From assembly GCA_937900485.1 (NCBI GenBank), contig CALCEL010000106.1, positions 1-26,037 on the forward strand: DNA of 26,037 bases. Reading direction: 5' to 3'. The notes beneath the pieces are model-generated. The model was not told the DNA's origin and searched no databases. It worked only from the letters and a program-made list of their open reading frames with translations. The translations under genes were made by a program, and so were the position numbers. The DNA is from an uncultured Prevotellaceae bacterium (GTDB lineage Bacteria > Bacteroidota > Bacteroidia > Bacteroidales > Bacteroidaceae). This document shows positions 7,736 through 15,763 of the stretch, piece after piece; the first letter of the stretch is position 1, and each line of letters begins with the position of its first letter.

Positions 7736-7824
7736 AAATTCTCAGGTTAGGACGCTGAAAAATTCAGGTTAGGATTTTGAAATTCTCAGGCCTGCGTATA
7801 GACTACAACCTAACCTGAGAATTT
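7736..7824. repeat. second repeat family, AAATTCTCAGGTTAGG, four copies
   Basis: Copies at 7736-7751 (full), 7760-7773 (TC deleted), 7780-7790 (half) and, inverted, 7809-7824. The first and last form a perfect 16-bp inverted repeat. The 11-mer CCTAACCTGAG recurs at 10848-10858, between two iterons on the far side of the rep gene. The TTCTCA core is shared with the iterons, but the GGTTAGG end is different, so this may be a variant binding site. Confidence 0.75.
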
Positions 7825-8217
7825 TAAAAAAGAGACACAAGGTTTTCAGATACATTGTTTTTTGATTATCAGCAAGTTAACCTAAAAACAGCAAAAAACA
7901 GGCATAGGAAATTTCGTCACGAGCAAAATTGTCAGTTATTCCACCAGTTTAAGACAGACAATACCCTCAAACTGTCTAACAAGTAGAGACGATGTCTCAT
8001 ATACGCTATTTGTAGCTCAAGGTCGACGGCTGCGTCAGTCGAAGGTGATAAGCAGATGACGACATGACTATATACCCCCTATAATATAGAAGCGACACAT
8101 AAGAATCAAGACGGAGAGACGTATATATAAGTCGTGCATCAGGAATGCGAGGTGAGCGGGAGAGGTCTGGCTGAGAGGCACATGGAGCGTGAGAGGTGCG
8201 AAGCGAGGAGACAAAAA

Positions 8218-8246
8218 AACGTGAGCGTGTGTGCCACGCTCACGTT
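8218..8246 (-). terminator. intrinsic terminator of the rep gene
   Basis: Perfect 12-bp arms AACGTGAGCGTG (8218-8229) and CACGCTCACGTT (8235-8246) around a 5-nt loop. On the minus strand the stem is followed by a T run (the A run at 8213-8219 on plus). It lies about 20 nt past the rep stop codon. Confidence 0.85.
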
Positions 8247-8266
8247 ATATCCGTTTGTCACCAGAG

Positions 8267-9832
8267 TCAAGCGTTCTTAATTCTCAGCGACACATCGGCG
8301 TCGAACATATCATCAATGTCATTATATATCGACTCATACATCTGCTGGAACGTCTCGTAGGTTGCCTTTGCCGGAGCTATGACGATGAACTTCGAGCCTT
8401 CCTTGTCGATGGTCAGTGCGTCGAGAATAATCTTCCTTTCCTGATCCGCTGCCAGCTTCTTGATATAGTCGTTGAGTGCGCTGAACTCCTCTGGCGTCAT
8501 CAGGTTATGGCTGTTGACGATAATATCGTTGGACAGTTTAGTCTCCTCCTCATTATTATCGTCGGTGACAACCTCCTCCGCCACGTCAATAAGTTCTCCA
8601 TCTGTCGACTGAGCTGCGGAAAAGTTCTCATTTTGTCGACTTTTAGACTGAGCCGCCGCCCTGATAGTCTTTATCTCGTCGATATAGTCTGTGAGCACCC
8701 TGTTGGCGTACGAGCGTTTATCCTTGATTGATGCCCTATGCTTGATGAAATACTCGTGCAGCGAGTCGAGTTTAGCGTTCAGGTCCTTATACTCGTCGGC
8801 ATTAAGAGCGAGTATAAGCTTACGGATTTGCGCCGTTGTCTGGTCGAATTTCTCAGACAGTCGCTGTTCGAGCTCTCGACGTTCCTTGAACGCACCTTTC
8901 TGTCTCTCGTAGTCCTCTCCTATCTGGCTGAGATGAATGGTGAACTTAAGTTGGTCAGGAGCTTTTGCGCGTCCAGTACCTCGATATATAGGCTCATACT
9001 CGAACCAGTACTCAGCCTGTCCCAACTCGGCCATCTCGCGTAGCTTCTCGACTGACGGATCGAGAACTCTCTTTCGGAAGTCGAAGAATTTAGGATATTG
9101 AATCTTCTCCGCCACCTGATCCTCGAATCCGATTTGTTTTCTGAACTTCCAGTAGTCGATAGTCACTCCACCCACATTCTTATAATTGGCGAAGTACATA
9201 TATAGTCTCTTAGGGAACTTCTCGGAGATATTCATAGCCGTCTCCTCGAGGAAAGTATGAATCTGTCCCTGGAAGAGAGTCTCCGCCACGTTACGTCTGA
9301 GTTTCAGTTTGACCTTAGGGTTATGTTTCTCATACTTATATCCTATGACCTGGTTGTTCTCATCGACGATGACATCCTCCTTGTTGACGATGATTGTGAA
9401 CAACTTAGCTCGTTCCAGCTCCTCTGGTCCCCCTTCCGGGTTAGGCACAGGCACCCACACATCGATGTCACCGATGTTACAGACGGCATTGAACGCACGC
9501 TGGTAGTTCTGAGGCTCGACTCCCAGCTCCTTCATGTGAATGCTGAAAGTCATGGCGTCGTCCTCCTCCTTATATATATCATTGTCGCTGAAGTCGAAAA
9601 GCGAGAGCTGTCTGGTGTTAGACAGGTACTCGTCACGCATGGTTGACAACGATGTCTTCAGCTTACGCAAAACAGAGATAATCACGTTTTGCTGGAATGC
9701 CGTAGCGTCATAACCAGACTTGATCAGTTTCCAAGGCTGATAAAGTATGTTCTCTTTAGACACGACAATAGGCTTCTGCTTCTTCGATTTTGCGCCTTTT
9801 GTCGTCTTAGGCTTGCCGTCTTGATTCTCCAT
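8267..9832 (-). CDS. Rep_3 family (RepB-type) replication initiator
   Basis: A 521-residue initiator with two winged-helix domains as in the Rep_3 family (plasmid RepE/Pi-like initiators). WH1 covers about residues 24-190 (VVSKENILYQPWKLIKSGYDATAFQQNVIISVLRKLK); WH2 about 195-330 (RLYMYFANYKNVGGVTIDYWKFRKQIGF and FTIHLSQIGEDYERQKGAF). The C-terminal 190 residues are longer than plasmid relatives: a coiled-coil-like charged stretch, an acidic linker and a terminal domain. The ATG at 9830-9832 is preferred over the upstream TTG at 9850. An iteron at 9846-9861 sits directly before it, and two more lie inside the gene, which suggests autoregulation. The protein should bind the iterons of 9895-10907 and open the origin. 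The intact gene and terminator suggest function; partner and copy number are inference. Confidence 0.9.
   Translation of the reverse strand: MENQDGKPKTTKGAKSKKQKPIVVSKENILYQPWKLIKSGYDATAFQQNVIISVLRKLKTSLSTMRDEYLSNTRQLSLFDFSDNDIYKEEDDAMTFSIHMKELGVEPQNYQRAFNAVCNIGDIDVWVPVPNPEGGPEELERAKLFTIIVNKEDVIVDENNQVIGYKYEKHNPKVKLKLRRNVAETLFQGQIHTFLEETAMNISEKFPKRLYMYFANYKNVGGVTIDYWKFRKQIGFEDQVAEKIQYPKFFDFRKRVLDPSVEKLREMAELGQAEYWFEYEPIYRGTGRAKAPDQLKFTIHLSQIGEDYERQKGAFKERRELEQRLSEKFDQTTAQIRKLILALNADEYKDLNAKLDSLHEYFIKHRASIKDKRSYANRVLTDYIDEIKTIRAAAQSKSRQNENFSAAQSTDGELIDVAEEVVTDDNNEEETKLSNDIIVNSHNLMTPEEFSALNDYIKKLAADQERKIILDALTIDKEGSKFIVIAPAKATYETFQQMYESIYNDIDDMFDADVSLRIKNA
8591..8640 (+). repeat. two iterons inside the rep coding region
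   Basis: AAGTTCTCCATCTGTCGAC (8591-8609) and AAGTTCTCATTTTGTCGAC (8622-8640), 31 bp apart, both in the plus orientation like the cluster upstream of the gene. They fall in the acidic/low-complexity linker of the initiator, where protein sequence is free to accommodate them (encoding SRQNENF and STDGEL). Confidence 0.85.
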
Positions 9833-9845
9833 ATTCAACTCGGAA

Positions 9846-9861
9846 GACAAAATGAGAAGTT
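9846..9861 (-). promoter_or_regulatory. iteron at the rep translation start
   Basis: A copy in the opposite orientation, GACAAAATGAGAAGTT, 13 bp upstream of the rep ATG. In Rep_3 plasmids initiator bound at such a site represses its own gene; that role here is inference. Confidence 0.6.
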
Positions 9862-9894
9862 TTTTTAGTCATGCAAGGCAAAACACTTGAAAAT

Positions 9895-10222
9895 AAGTTC
9901 TCAATCTGTCGTTTTATGTATAAAAGTTCTCAATCTGTCCGTCAATACTTCTCAATCTGTCGAAAATAGCCATAAAAGCTCTCAATCTGTCGTTTATATC
10001 TTCTCAATTTGTCCCTTGAAAGTTCTTACCTCGTCGCTCGTAAGTTCTCAGCCTGTCGCTCGTAATTCTTTCATTAGATTGTGAATCTGCAAGTTACACG
10101 GCTATATATATAAATATATAAGTTTAAAAAGAAAAATATAAATCGAATCGATAAGATTTTTTGGTTAATAGTTCTTATAGATAGTATACAGTATTTTTAC
10201 GACTGAAGTTCTCAATCTGTCG
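9895..10222 (+). repeat. iteron cluster, forward orientation (seven copies)
   Basis: Seven copies of consensus AAGTTCTCAATCTGTCG: 9895-9911, 9924-9940, 9946-9962, 9976-9992, 9998-10014, 10042-10058 and 10206-10222. Start-to-start distances in the first six are 29, 22, 30, 22 and 44 bp, close to whole turns of the helix, so bound proteins would lie on one face. A degenerate copy may lie at 10020-10036. Iterons with a Rep_3 gene define a plasmid-type origin. Confidence 0.92.
10083..10200. other. A/T-rich segment in the iteron region, candidate unwinding element
   Basis: Between the sixth and seventh forward iterons lies a very A/T-rich stretch (for example TATATATATAAATATATAAG near 10104-10123). 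In iteron origins strand opening occurs at such an element beside the repeats. Position fits; no known 13-mer pattern was recognised. Confidence 0.4.
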
Positions 10223-10251
10223 TTTTGAATCGGGTAACTCCAGGTTTTCAG

Positions 10252-10694
10252 CGACAAATATATAACTTTTTAAGTTACATTCACTATGTTTTTCATGTTT
10301 TTTTATAATTTTTTTCTCTTTTTGTCGCTAAAACATGCGTTATTGTGTGTTTCATCATCTTAGGCGACAAATTGAGAACTTTTCCATGGCTTTCTATTTA
10401 TACCTTTATACTCATCAAAATGCTCCAGTTAGTATTCTCAGGTTCTAAATCAATTGATTTCAATAATATAACGTTAGTTTTCGTTTTCTTTCCCTTAAAA
10501 TATCGCTACATCTTCACATTATTATGTTTATGACAGTCTATAGTTTCAGCGACAGATTGAGAAGTTTTCTACCTGCGTTCCATACTTTCTGGCGACAGAT
10601 TGATAACTTTTTCATACTTTTCAATGCTTGAACGACAGTTTGATAACTTTTTCAGAGGCTTTACATGGTTTTTGGGTCGACAGATTGATAACTA
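10252..10694 (-). repeat. iteron cluster, reverse orientation (six copies)
   Basis: Reverse-oriented copies: 10252-10268 (degenerate), 10365-10381, 10550-10566, 10593-10609, 10633-10649 and 10678-10694. Reading as CGACAGATTGAKAACTT, the later ones carry GATAACTT in place of GAGAACTT. The last four are 40-45 bp apart, about four helix turns. The orientation switches between 10222 and 10252. Confidence 0.9.
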
Positions 10695-10829
10695 TGCCAC
10701 GGATTACCTTCTTGCACATTGTTTTTACCCCTTTTTAAACGTACAAATATATTATTTCTCAGATAGCACAGCTCTTTTTTGTCGATTGTCTGCTCTTTCT
10801 TTTTCGTAGGAGTTAACTACGTACTAAAA

Positions 10830-10907
10830 AAGTTATCAATTTGTCTCCCTAACCTGAGGAGCGACAAATTGATAACTTAAACCTGCCTAAAACTTCTCAT
10901 TTTGTCT
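10830..10907. repeat. three iterons of mixed orientation
   Basis: AAGTTATCAATTTGTCT (10830-10846, forward), CGACAAATTGATAACTT (10862-10878, reverse) and AACTTCTCATTTTGTCT (10891-10907, forward). The first two form a near-perfect inverted pair with CCTAACCTGAG between them. The third overlaps the stop codon of the hydroxyacid dehydrogenase gene. Confidence 0.85.
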
Positions 10908-11904
10908 ACTCACCCATATGCGGTAATGAATGAGGAGTGAGAGACGTTAACTTGCCATTGACGACATTCTGAGGATGTCCGTCGACAAAGCATCTGATAT
11001 TTTCAGTGGCTGTCCGTATCAGTCTCTCCCTCGCCTCTCTCGTCGCCCATGCTATGTGCGGTGTGATGTAGGCGTTAGGACTCCTGAGCAGAGGATTGTC
11101 TACAGGCGGCTCGTCAGTCAACACGTCAGCACAGTATGCCTTGATTGTACTTTTGTCTAGAGCTTCAGCCAATTCATCGTCATCGACAAGCTTTCCTCTT
11201 CCTGTGTTGATAAGTATGGCTTTCCTCTTCATCTTGCTAAGAGAAGTCTTGTTTATCATCTTTTCTGTGTTTCTGTTAAGTGGACAGTGGAGGGTGATGA
11301 CGTCACTCTTAGCAAACAACTGTTCGCGTGTCACCTTATATATATATATAGGAAGGTCATCCTGAGACTTGCTTGTCTCGGCGATTACCGTCATGCCAAA
11401 GGCGTGTGCAATCTCAGCCACCCTTCTTCCAATGTTACCCAGTCCAACGATACCTATAGTCTTTTTGTTAATCTCAGTCAGTTCGTCATCCCAGTAGCAG
11501 AAGTCCTTGCTCTTGTTCCATCGTCCCTTTCTGTTCTCGCTGGCGTAGTGATTCACGTTGTTTGTCACATTGAAAAGATGAGCGAACACCATTTGAGCCA
11601 CGCTCTCTGTGCTGTAAGCTGGTATGTTAGTGACGAGAATACCTCTCTTTCTCGCTGCCTCCAGATCGACGACATTATATCCTGTGGCGAGCACTCCGAT
11701 GTATTTTAACTTTTTAAACTGTTTTATCAGTGTCTCCGTGATGCACACCTTATTTGTAAGGATAATTTCAGCGTCCTTGGCTCTCTCCACGACATCCTCT
11801 GGACTTGTCCTTTCATATATCACTGTCTCCCCTATCTTTTTCAGTTCATCCCATGAGACATCTCCAGGGTTTGTGGTGTATCCGTCTAAAACTACAATCT
11901 TCAT
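10906..11904 (-). CDS. D-2-hydroxyacid dehydrogenase (NAD-dependent)
   Basis: A 332-residue member of the D-isomer 2-hydroxyacid dehydrogenase family (glycerate/hydroxypyruvate/lactate type), cytosolic, NAD(H)-dependent. Visible features are the NAD-binding GLGNIGRRVA motif, ITLHCPLNRNTEKMIN, and the catalytic set: Arg in TGRGKLVD, Glu in DEPPVDNP and His in ITPHIAWAT. The ATG at 11902-11904 (MKIVVLDGYTTNPGDVSW) is the family start; 15 residues further upstream are spurious. A TAAATTTG -7 box on the minus strand lies at 11980-11987. It resembles glycerate dehydrogenase, but substrate cannot be fixed from sequence. A metabolic gene wedged between iterons and partition genes is odd; being on a replicon with housekeeping genes would explain it. 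Confidence 0.9.
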   Translation of the reverse strand: MKIVVLDGYTTNPGDVSWDELKKIGETVIYERTSPEDVVERAKDAEIILTNKVCITETLIKQFKKLKYIGVLATGYNVVDLEAARKRGILVTNIPAYSTESVAQMVFAHLFNVTNNVNHYASENRKGRWNKSKDFCYWDDELTEINKKTIGIVGLGNIGRRVAEIAHAFGMTVIAETSKSQDDLPIYIYKVTREQLFAKSDVITLHCPLNRNTEKMINKTSLSKMKRKAILINTGRGKLVDDDELAEALDKSTIKAYCADVLTDEPPVDNPLLRSPNAYITPHIAWATREARERLIRTATENIRCFVDGHPQNVVNGKLTSLTPHSLPHMGE

Positions 11905-11949
11905 ATAAATTATTACATTAAAATTCTTTTGCATTAAAACATTATACAA

Positions 11950-13530
11950 TTTATATTTAATAATTATATAATATTTTTACAAATTTAGTGAATCTTTTCC
12001 TTTTTCACCTTACCTTTATCCAATTGATTCTCTATATTTTTACTTTTCCACGATGTTTTTTTCTTTTTTCTTTTTTCTTACGCTATCTCATGCTTACTCA
12101 GCTCTGCTCAGATTTATTTAATGACTTTATTCTTTCTACACTACTTTCTTACCTCATTCTTTCCTTTTTCCATTTCTTACATCCTTACTTCTACTCTTAT
12201 TTATTTTTCTCTTGCTTATCATGTTTCTATACGTAGCAATATATATCTTTGTATTGTTCATTTCTTTTTTAACGATTACTTCTAAGAATAATCCGATTTT
12301 AATACTAACCATTTCTATTTTCTTCTTTTTTACCTTTTTGCTTTATCCTTCTTTGTTTTCCTTCAATTTTACTGTTGTGAAAATTTCCATAATCGATATT
12401 GTTTTTCACTCTTATATTTTACTTTATGCTTTCTATTATTCTAAATTTCTTATGCATGATTATTATCTCTGGCATTTTTGTTAGAAATTAATCTACTTCC
12501 AGATTATATCCTGTCTGTCTCCTTACACTTTTTTACTTTCTGTTTTCTCTTATTTGATAAATTTAAAAATTATTACATTTTAATTGATTATAATTAAAAT
12601 GTATTCAATAGTCCATTTTTGTTTTTTAATACTATTACATTAAAGTGTATTTACATTATCTTATTATTTTAGTTACTATTTCTATTTTGTTTTATTATAA
12701 TGTAACTAAATAATTACATTATAACCATATAATTCTTTAACATTACATTTATCTCTCATGTATTTCAAATAGATAGCTAATTCCTTTATGTTCTATTAGT
12801 ATATTTTTATTTTATAATGTGAATACAGAAATATAAAAAAATACAAAAATGTAAAGAAATAAAAATTTAAACTAGGATTAATTCTAACTCATTAAGTCAT
12901 TATACTTTTATGATGTTATGATTTTGTTAAACTAAAATGAGAATATTTAATTATGTGTTTTCATTTTCATTGTTTTATACCAGGTAATTTATTTATAGTT
13001 ATCATTTATTTCGTTTTTTTACTACTCTCTTTGTGTTTCATTATTTTACATTATGATTTTTTTTAATTATATTTTTATTAAGTTGTTCTTCCCAAATTCT
13101 GTTATTATGTTTTTTTATTTTCTAATTCATCGACTTTCTAACTTTCATGTCTTGATTTTTTTACCATCTTAAATTTTTCTTAATATATTTCTCGTGTTGT
13201 ATCCATTGTATTTTTCTGATTTTTTCTACTCTCCCTTCGATTTTCTATAAAATAGTCTTTTTTTTTGAGTTAATCCTATTTATCTGAAATCCACACAAAT
13301 AGCCCTTTTTGATATAGTTTTCTTTTTCCTTCTATTTCCTGGATTCTGATATATTTTTAAGATTTTCTTTCTTTTTCACATAAATTGCAGAAATAGAATT
13401 TTTATTAAGTCTTTGAGAAATAGCTAATTACTATATTGCCGTTTTTTTCCGAAATTTTTATTTTCACTATAATATTTTTGTGCTTTTCATGAAAACAGCT
13501 AATTATAAATTTTGAAAGAAAAAATATAAA
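11950..13530. other. 1.6 kb AT-rich, gene-free stretch in the ori/par region
   Basis: I see no credible gene. From about 11990 to 12480 and again from about 13000 to 13500 the plus strand is strongly pyrimidine-rich (many T and C, few G), giving long spurious hydrophobic frames. In the middle, motif TTACATTA or its complement recurs (12635, 12651, 12698, 12714, 13046, with near matches at 12573 and 12743). No tRNA, IS or phage gene is evident. Confidence 0.6.
12573..13053. repeat. TTACATTA motif cluster, candidate partition site
   Basis: Exact TTACATTA at 12635-12642, 12651-12658, 12714-12721 and 13046-13053, and its complement at 12698-12705; near matches TTACATTT at 12573-12580 and 12743-12750. 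Outlying exact copies lie at 11913-11920 and, complemented, 14025-14032, just past the parA stop codon. Chance would give roughly one across this A/T-rich 3 kb, by rough estimate. A centromere (parS-like) site for the ribbon-helix-helix protein is a possible role. Confidence 0.4.
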
Positions 13531-13531
13531 A

Positions 13532-13559
13532 AAGGATTATCTTAAAAAAGATAATCCTT
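13532..13559 (-). terminator. terminator overlapping the end of the ribbon-helix-helix gene
   Basis: AAGGATTATCTT (13532-13543) and AAGATAATCCTT (13548-13559) are perfect 12-bp arms around a 4-nt loop. On the minus strand a T-rich tail follows. The upstream arm also encodes the last residues and the stop codon of the gene, so gene end and terminator coincide. Confidence 0.8.
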
Positions 13560-13877
13560 ATACTCTTCTTTCTTGCTTTCGAAGTTCTCATCCATCCATG
13601 CAGCGACAGCGTCATAGATGATGTCTTCCACACTGACTTTTTCTCCTTTGTTATTCATCCATTGTTTCAGAGCGTTGATTTTGTTTGAAAGTTGTCTGTC
13701 AAAGTGGATGGTTTTCTGTACAGGTCTCTCATTCTTTCTCCATGAGCTTCCTTTCTCTCTTGACTTGACTGGTGTCTCATTCTCCTTTGTCGATATTACT
13801 GTTTTCTTCTCATTTGCTTGAGAAATGTCTTCATTAAATTCGTCCAGAAGACCGTGAACGTTTATTTTTTTTGCCAT
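13542..13877 (-). CDS. ribbon-helix-helix protein, likely ParA partner
   Basis: A 111-residue basic protein. Residues 1-54 are polar and probably disordered (KKTVISTKENETPVKSREKG). Residues 55-100 look like a ribbon-helix-helix fold: strand QKTIHFDRQL, helix SNKINALKQWMNNKG, then VSVEDIIYDAVAAWMDEN. Small RHH proteins encoded just after parA commonly serve as centromere-binding (ParB-type) partners. The gene starts 160 bp after the parA stop, in the same direction, and ends in a terminator. ATG at 13875-13877 is clear. The binding site could be the TTACATTA motifs nearby. A role in transcription control of parA is the alternative. Confidence 0.65.
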   Translation of the reverse strand: MAKKINVHGLLDEFNEDISQANEKKTVISTKENETPVKSREKGSSWRKNERPVQKTIHFDRQLSNKINALKQWMNNKGEKVSVEDIIYDAVAAWMDENFESKKEEYKDYLF

Positions 13878-14037
13878 AACATTTTATATTCTTGATTTAC
13901 AAATTCTTGGTGTAAGGTTATAATGTTTGCCCTTGATAATTTAGAAATTTCATCTTGTAAAAATGTTTTCACCGTTTCTTGTTTTTATTTAATCACTGGT
14001 TTGCATTATAATTTTCTAATTTAATAATGTAAATTAA

Positions 14038-14814
14038 TTATCTTGCCTTACTCTTTGGTTTCGTGCCTGTTAGCTCTCTTGCTAATTGCATATAGTCGTC
14101 AGCTCCAGATGAGTTCTTGTCGTAGTCATAGATTGTTTGGTGGGCAGCGCTTGCCTTGGACAGTGCTGTGTTCTTTCTAATTCTTGCGTTGAATACCTTG
14201 TCTTGAAACTTACTTCTAAGCTCAGAAGCGATGGCCTTATGTATTGACAGGTTTGAGTCGTATCGGGTGAGGAGAAAACCGAGAATCTCAAGGTCGGCGT
14301 TCACTTCGTCGTCTTTCACTTCCTTCACTTCATCGAGGATTGTACCGACACCCTGTATAGAGTATGCCTCGCACTCGACAGGTATGAGAAGACTCTCTGC
14401 TGCAGCCATAGCGTTTTTGTTAAGGAGACCGCCGTTAGGTGGACAGTCTATAATGATATAGTCATAAAGAGGCTGTACAAGGTGTAGTATTTTTCTCAAT
14501 ATATACTCTCTGTTGTTTTTGTTGACGAGTATGTTATTGATGTTTTTCATCTCCTTGCTGGAAGGTATGTAGTCATATCCTTTTTTGAACTCATAGATAG
14601 GCATGTCCTCGATGCCTTTTTGTGTTAGCAGCTCGTATATGGTGTTACCCATGTTAGGTCTGAATCCGAGGTTGCTCGTAGCGTTGCATTGGAAGTCGAG
14701 GTCTACCACAAGAACTTTCTTGTTCAGAATTTGCAGAGCGGCGGCGAGGTTGATTGCTGTCGTGGTTTTTGCACAGCCGCCTTTGAAGTTTAGTATTGCT
14801 ATTATCTTAGCCAT
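14038..14814 (-). CDS. parA: ParA family partition ATPase
   Basis: A 258-residue ParA/Soj-type ATPase. Deviant Walker A FKGGCAKTT at residues 10-18, Walker A' VLVVDLDFQCNATSNL (about 34-49) and Walker B YIIIDCPPNGGL (about 119-130) are all present, so it should bind ATP and nonspecific DNA and drive segregation. The ATG at 14812-14814 matches the family N-terminus MAKIIAILNFKGG; the 15 residues upstream in frame are spurious. There is no N-terminal helix-turn-helix extension, so it is a short (type Ib-like) ParA, consistent with a small RHH partner encoded next. A chromosomal Soj would normally pair with a Spo0J-type ParB; none is present. Confidence 0.92.
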   Translation of the reverse strand: MAKIIAILNFKGGCAKTTTAINLAAALQILNKKVLVVDLDFQCNATSNLGFRPNMGNTIYELLTQKGIEDMPIYEFKKGYDYIPSSKEMKNINNILVNKNNREYILRKILHLVQPLYDYIIIDCPPNGGLLNKNAMAAAESLLIPVECEAYSIQGVGTILDEVKEVKDDEVNADLEILGFLLTRYDSNLSIHKAIASELRSKFQDKVFNARIRKNTALSKASAAHQTIYDYDKNSSGADDYMQLARELTGTKPKSKAR

Positions 14815-14859
14815 AAGTGAGAATTTGTGTTTTTTAATTTCTGTCCGCGAAATTATCAT

Positions 14860-15731
14860 TTTCTTTTTCTTTTCACGCTTTAATGATTTAAAAATGTTTC
14901 AAAGACATTAAATTTTAATATAAAAAGTGGAACAAATCATTAAATCTTTACTTTTTGCTTTTATAAGATGATTAAATAAAATTATTATAACAATATAACA
15001 TTTATATGTAGAAAAGTAAAAATGTAAAGACATTAAATTAGAATGTTATCTTTCTTCTTTCTGTTAGTAACATATTGTCATTCATGATTATATATTCTCC
15101 ATGTTTTTCCTTGTTCCGGAGGTTGCCTTTCTCATTAAGAGAGAGAGTTGTCAATTCTGTTGTTGTTTTGTGTGATTGCGGGGAGTTTGTTGTTACAGAA
15201 AATCTGCTCTTAAATATATGTGGAGTGAGGAGATAAAAGCGGAATGTAGAGTGTAATTGTCGGGCCTTGGGCTCAAGTCTGTCTGTTTATCCAAACTTAA
15301 CCGTTTTGTCGTTGATGATGTGCTGTGACAACATTAAAGACGTGTGTCAGTAGGCTAGCATAAAGACGTTAGTTACGCACAAGTTCTGTGGCGTTTATGT
15401 GTAGGATAAGTTTTTGTGGCTGTAAGAAGATATATCAAATTTGTCTGGTGAATATACTCATGAGGAGAACTCACGACAGGAAATCGGATGTCATCTTTCA
15501 TGGAAGAGGTGAAAAGACAGTAACATGAGGTGAGGGTTGAGTTTACCGATTAGGTGAGATTAAACCTCTAATGTGTATTTTTTCTAATACTCGGACCACA
15601 TGAGTTTGCCTTGGTCGTTCTGTCCTTTTCGTCTTGGTGTGGGCGCGTGTGTTCAGTTGCAAAGTCAGCCGGTGATTTATGTTATCAGCTAAAAACGTTA
15701 AGCCATCGAAAATAGTATGAATAAAATTGAC
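14860..15731. other. gene-free stretch between parA and prfC
   Basis: Nearly 900 bp with no credible gene. The parA-side part (14880-15060) is very A/T-rich and holds ATTAAATTTTAAT- and AAATGT-type palindromic patches. The rest is of mixed composition, with no RNA gene that I recognise. TTATCCAAA at 15287-15295 is one base from a DnaA box, but it stands alone. Confidence 0.5.
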
Positions 15732-15739
15732 TATCTTTG
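15732..15739 (+). promoter_or_regulatory. -7 promoter box of the prfC cluster
   Basis: TATCTTTG fits TAnnTTTG, 24 bp before the prfC ATG. The position 19 bp upstream has AAA and not TTG, so the -33 box is weak. Confidence 0.6.
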
Positions 15740-15763
15740 CAGCCGAAATTACTGTTATTATAT

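Larger units (their letters stand above)
7640..8266. other. gene-free flank between prophage remnant and rep gene
   Basis: No credible gene lies here. It holds a small repeat cluster (7736-7824) and the rep terminator (8218-8246). The remainder, about 7830-8210, has short A/T-rich patches such as TATATACCCCCTATAATATAG near 8068-8088, but no recognisable gene, tRNA or promoter with both elements. Confidence 0.6.

Noticed and set aside
9895..10907. CRISPR array
   Set aside because: Repeats are 17 bp, unevenly spaced, in both directions, with no equal-length spacers and no cas genes; they fit iterons.
11988..12484. Two plus-strand hydrophobic frames, up to 90 residues
   Set aside because: They are rich in Phe, Leu, Ile and Ser because the DNA is T/C-rich; no family resemblance, and the composition alone explains them.
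15287..15295. DnaA box near-match TTATCCAAA
   Set aside because: A single near-match without a cluster is not evidence for a DnaA-type origin.
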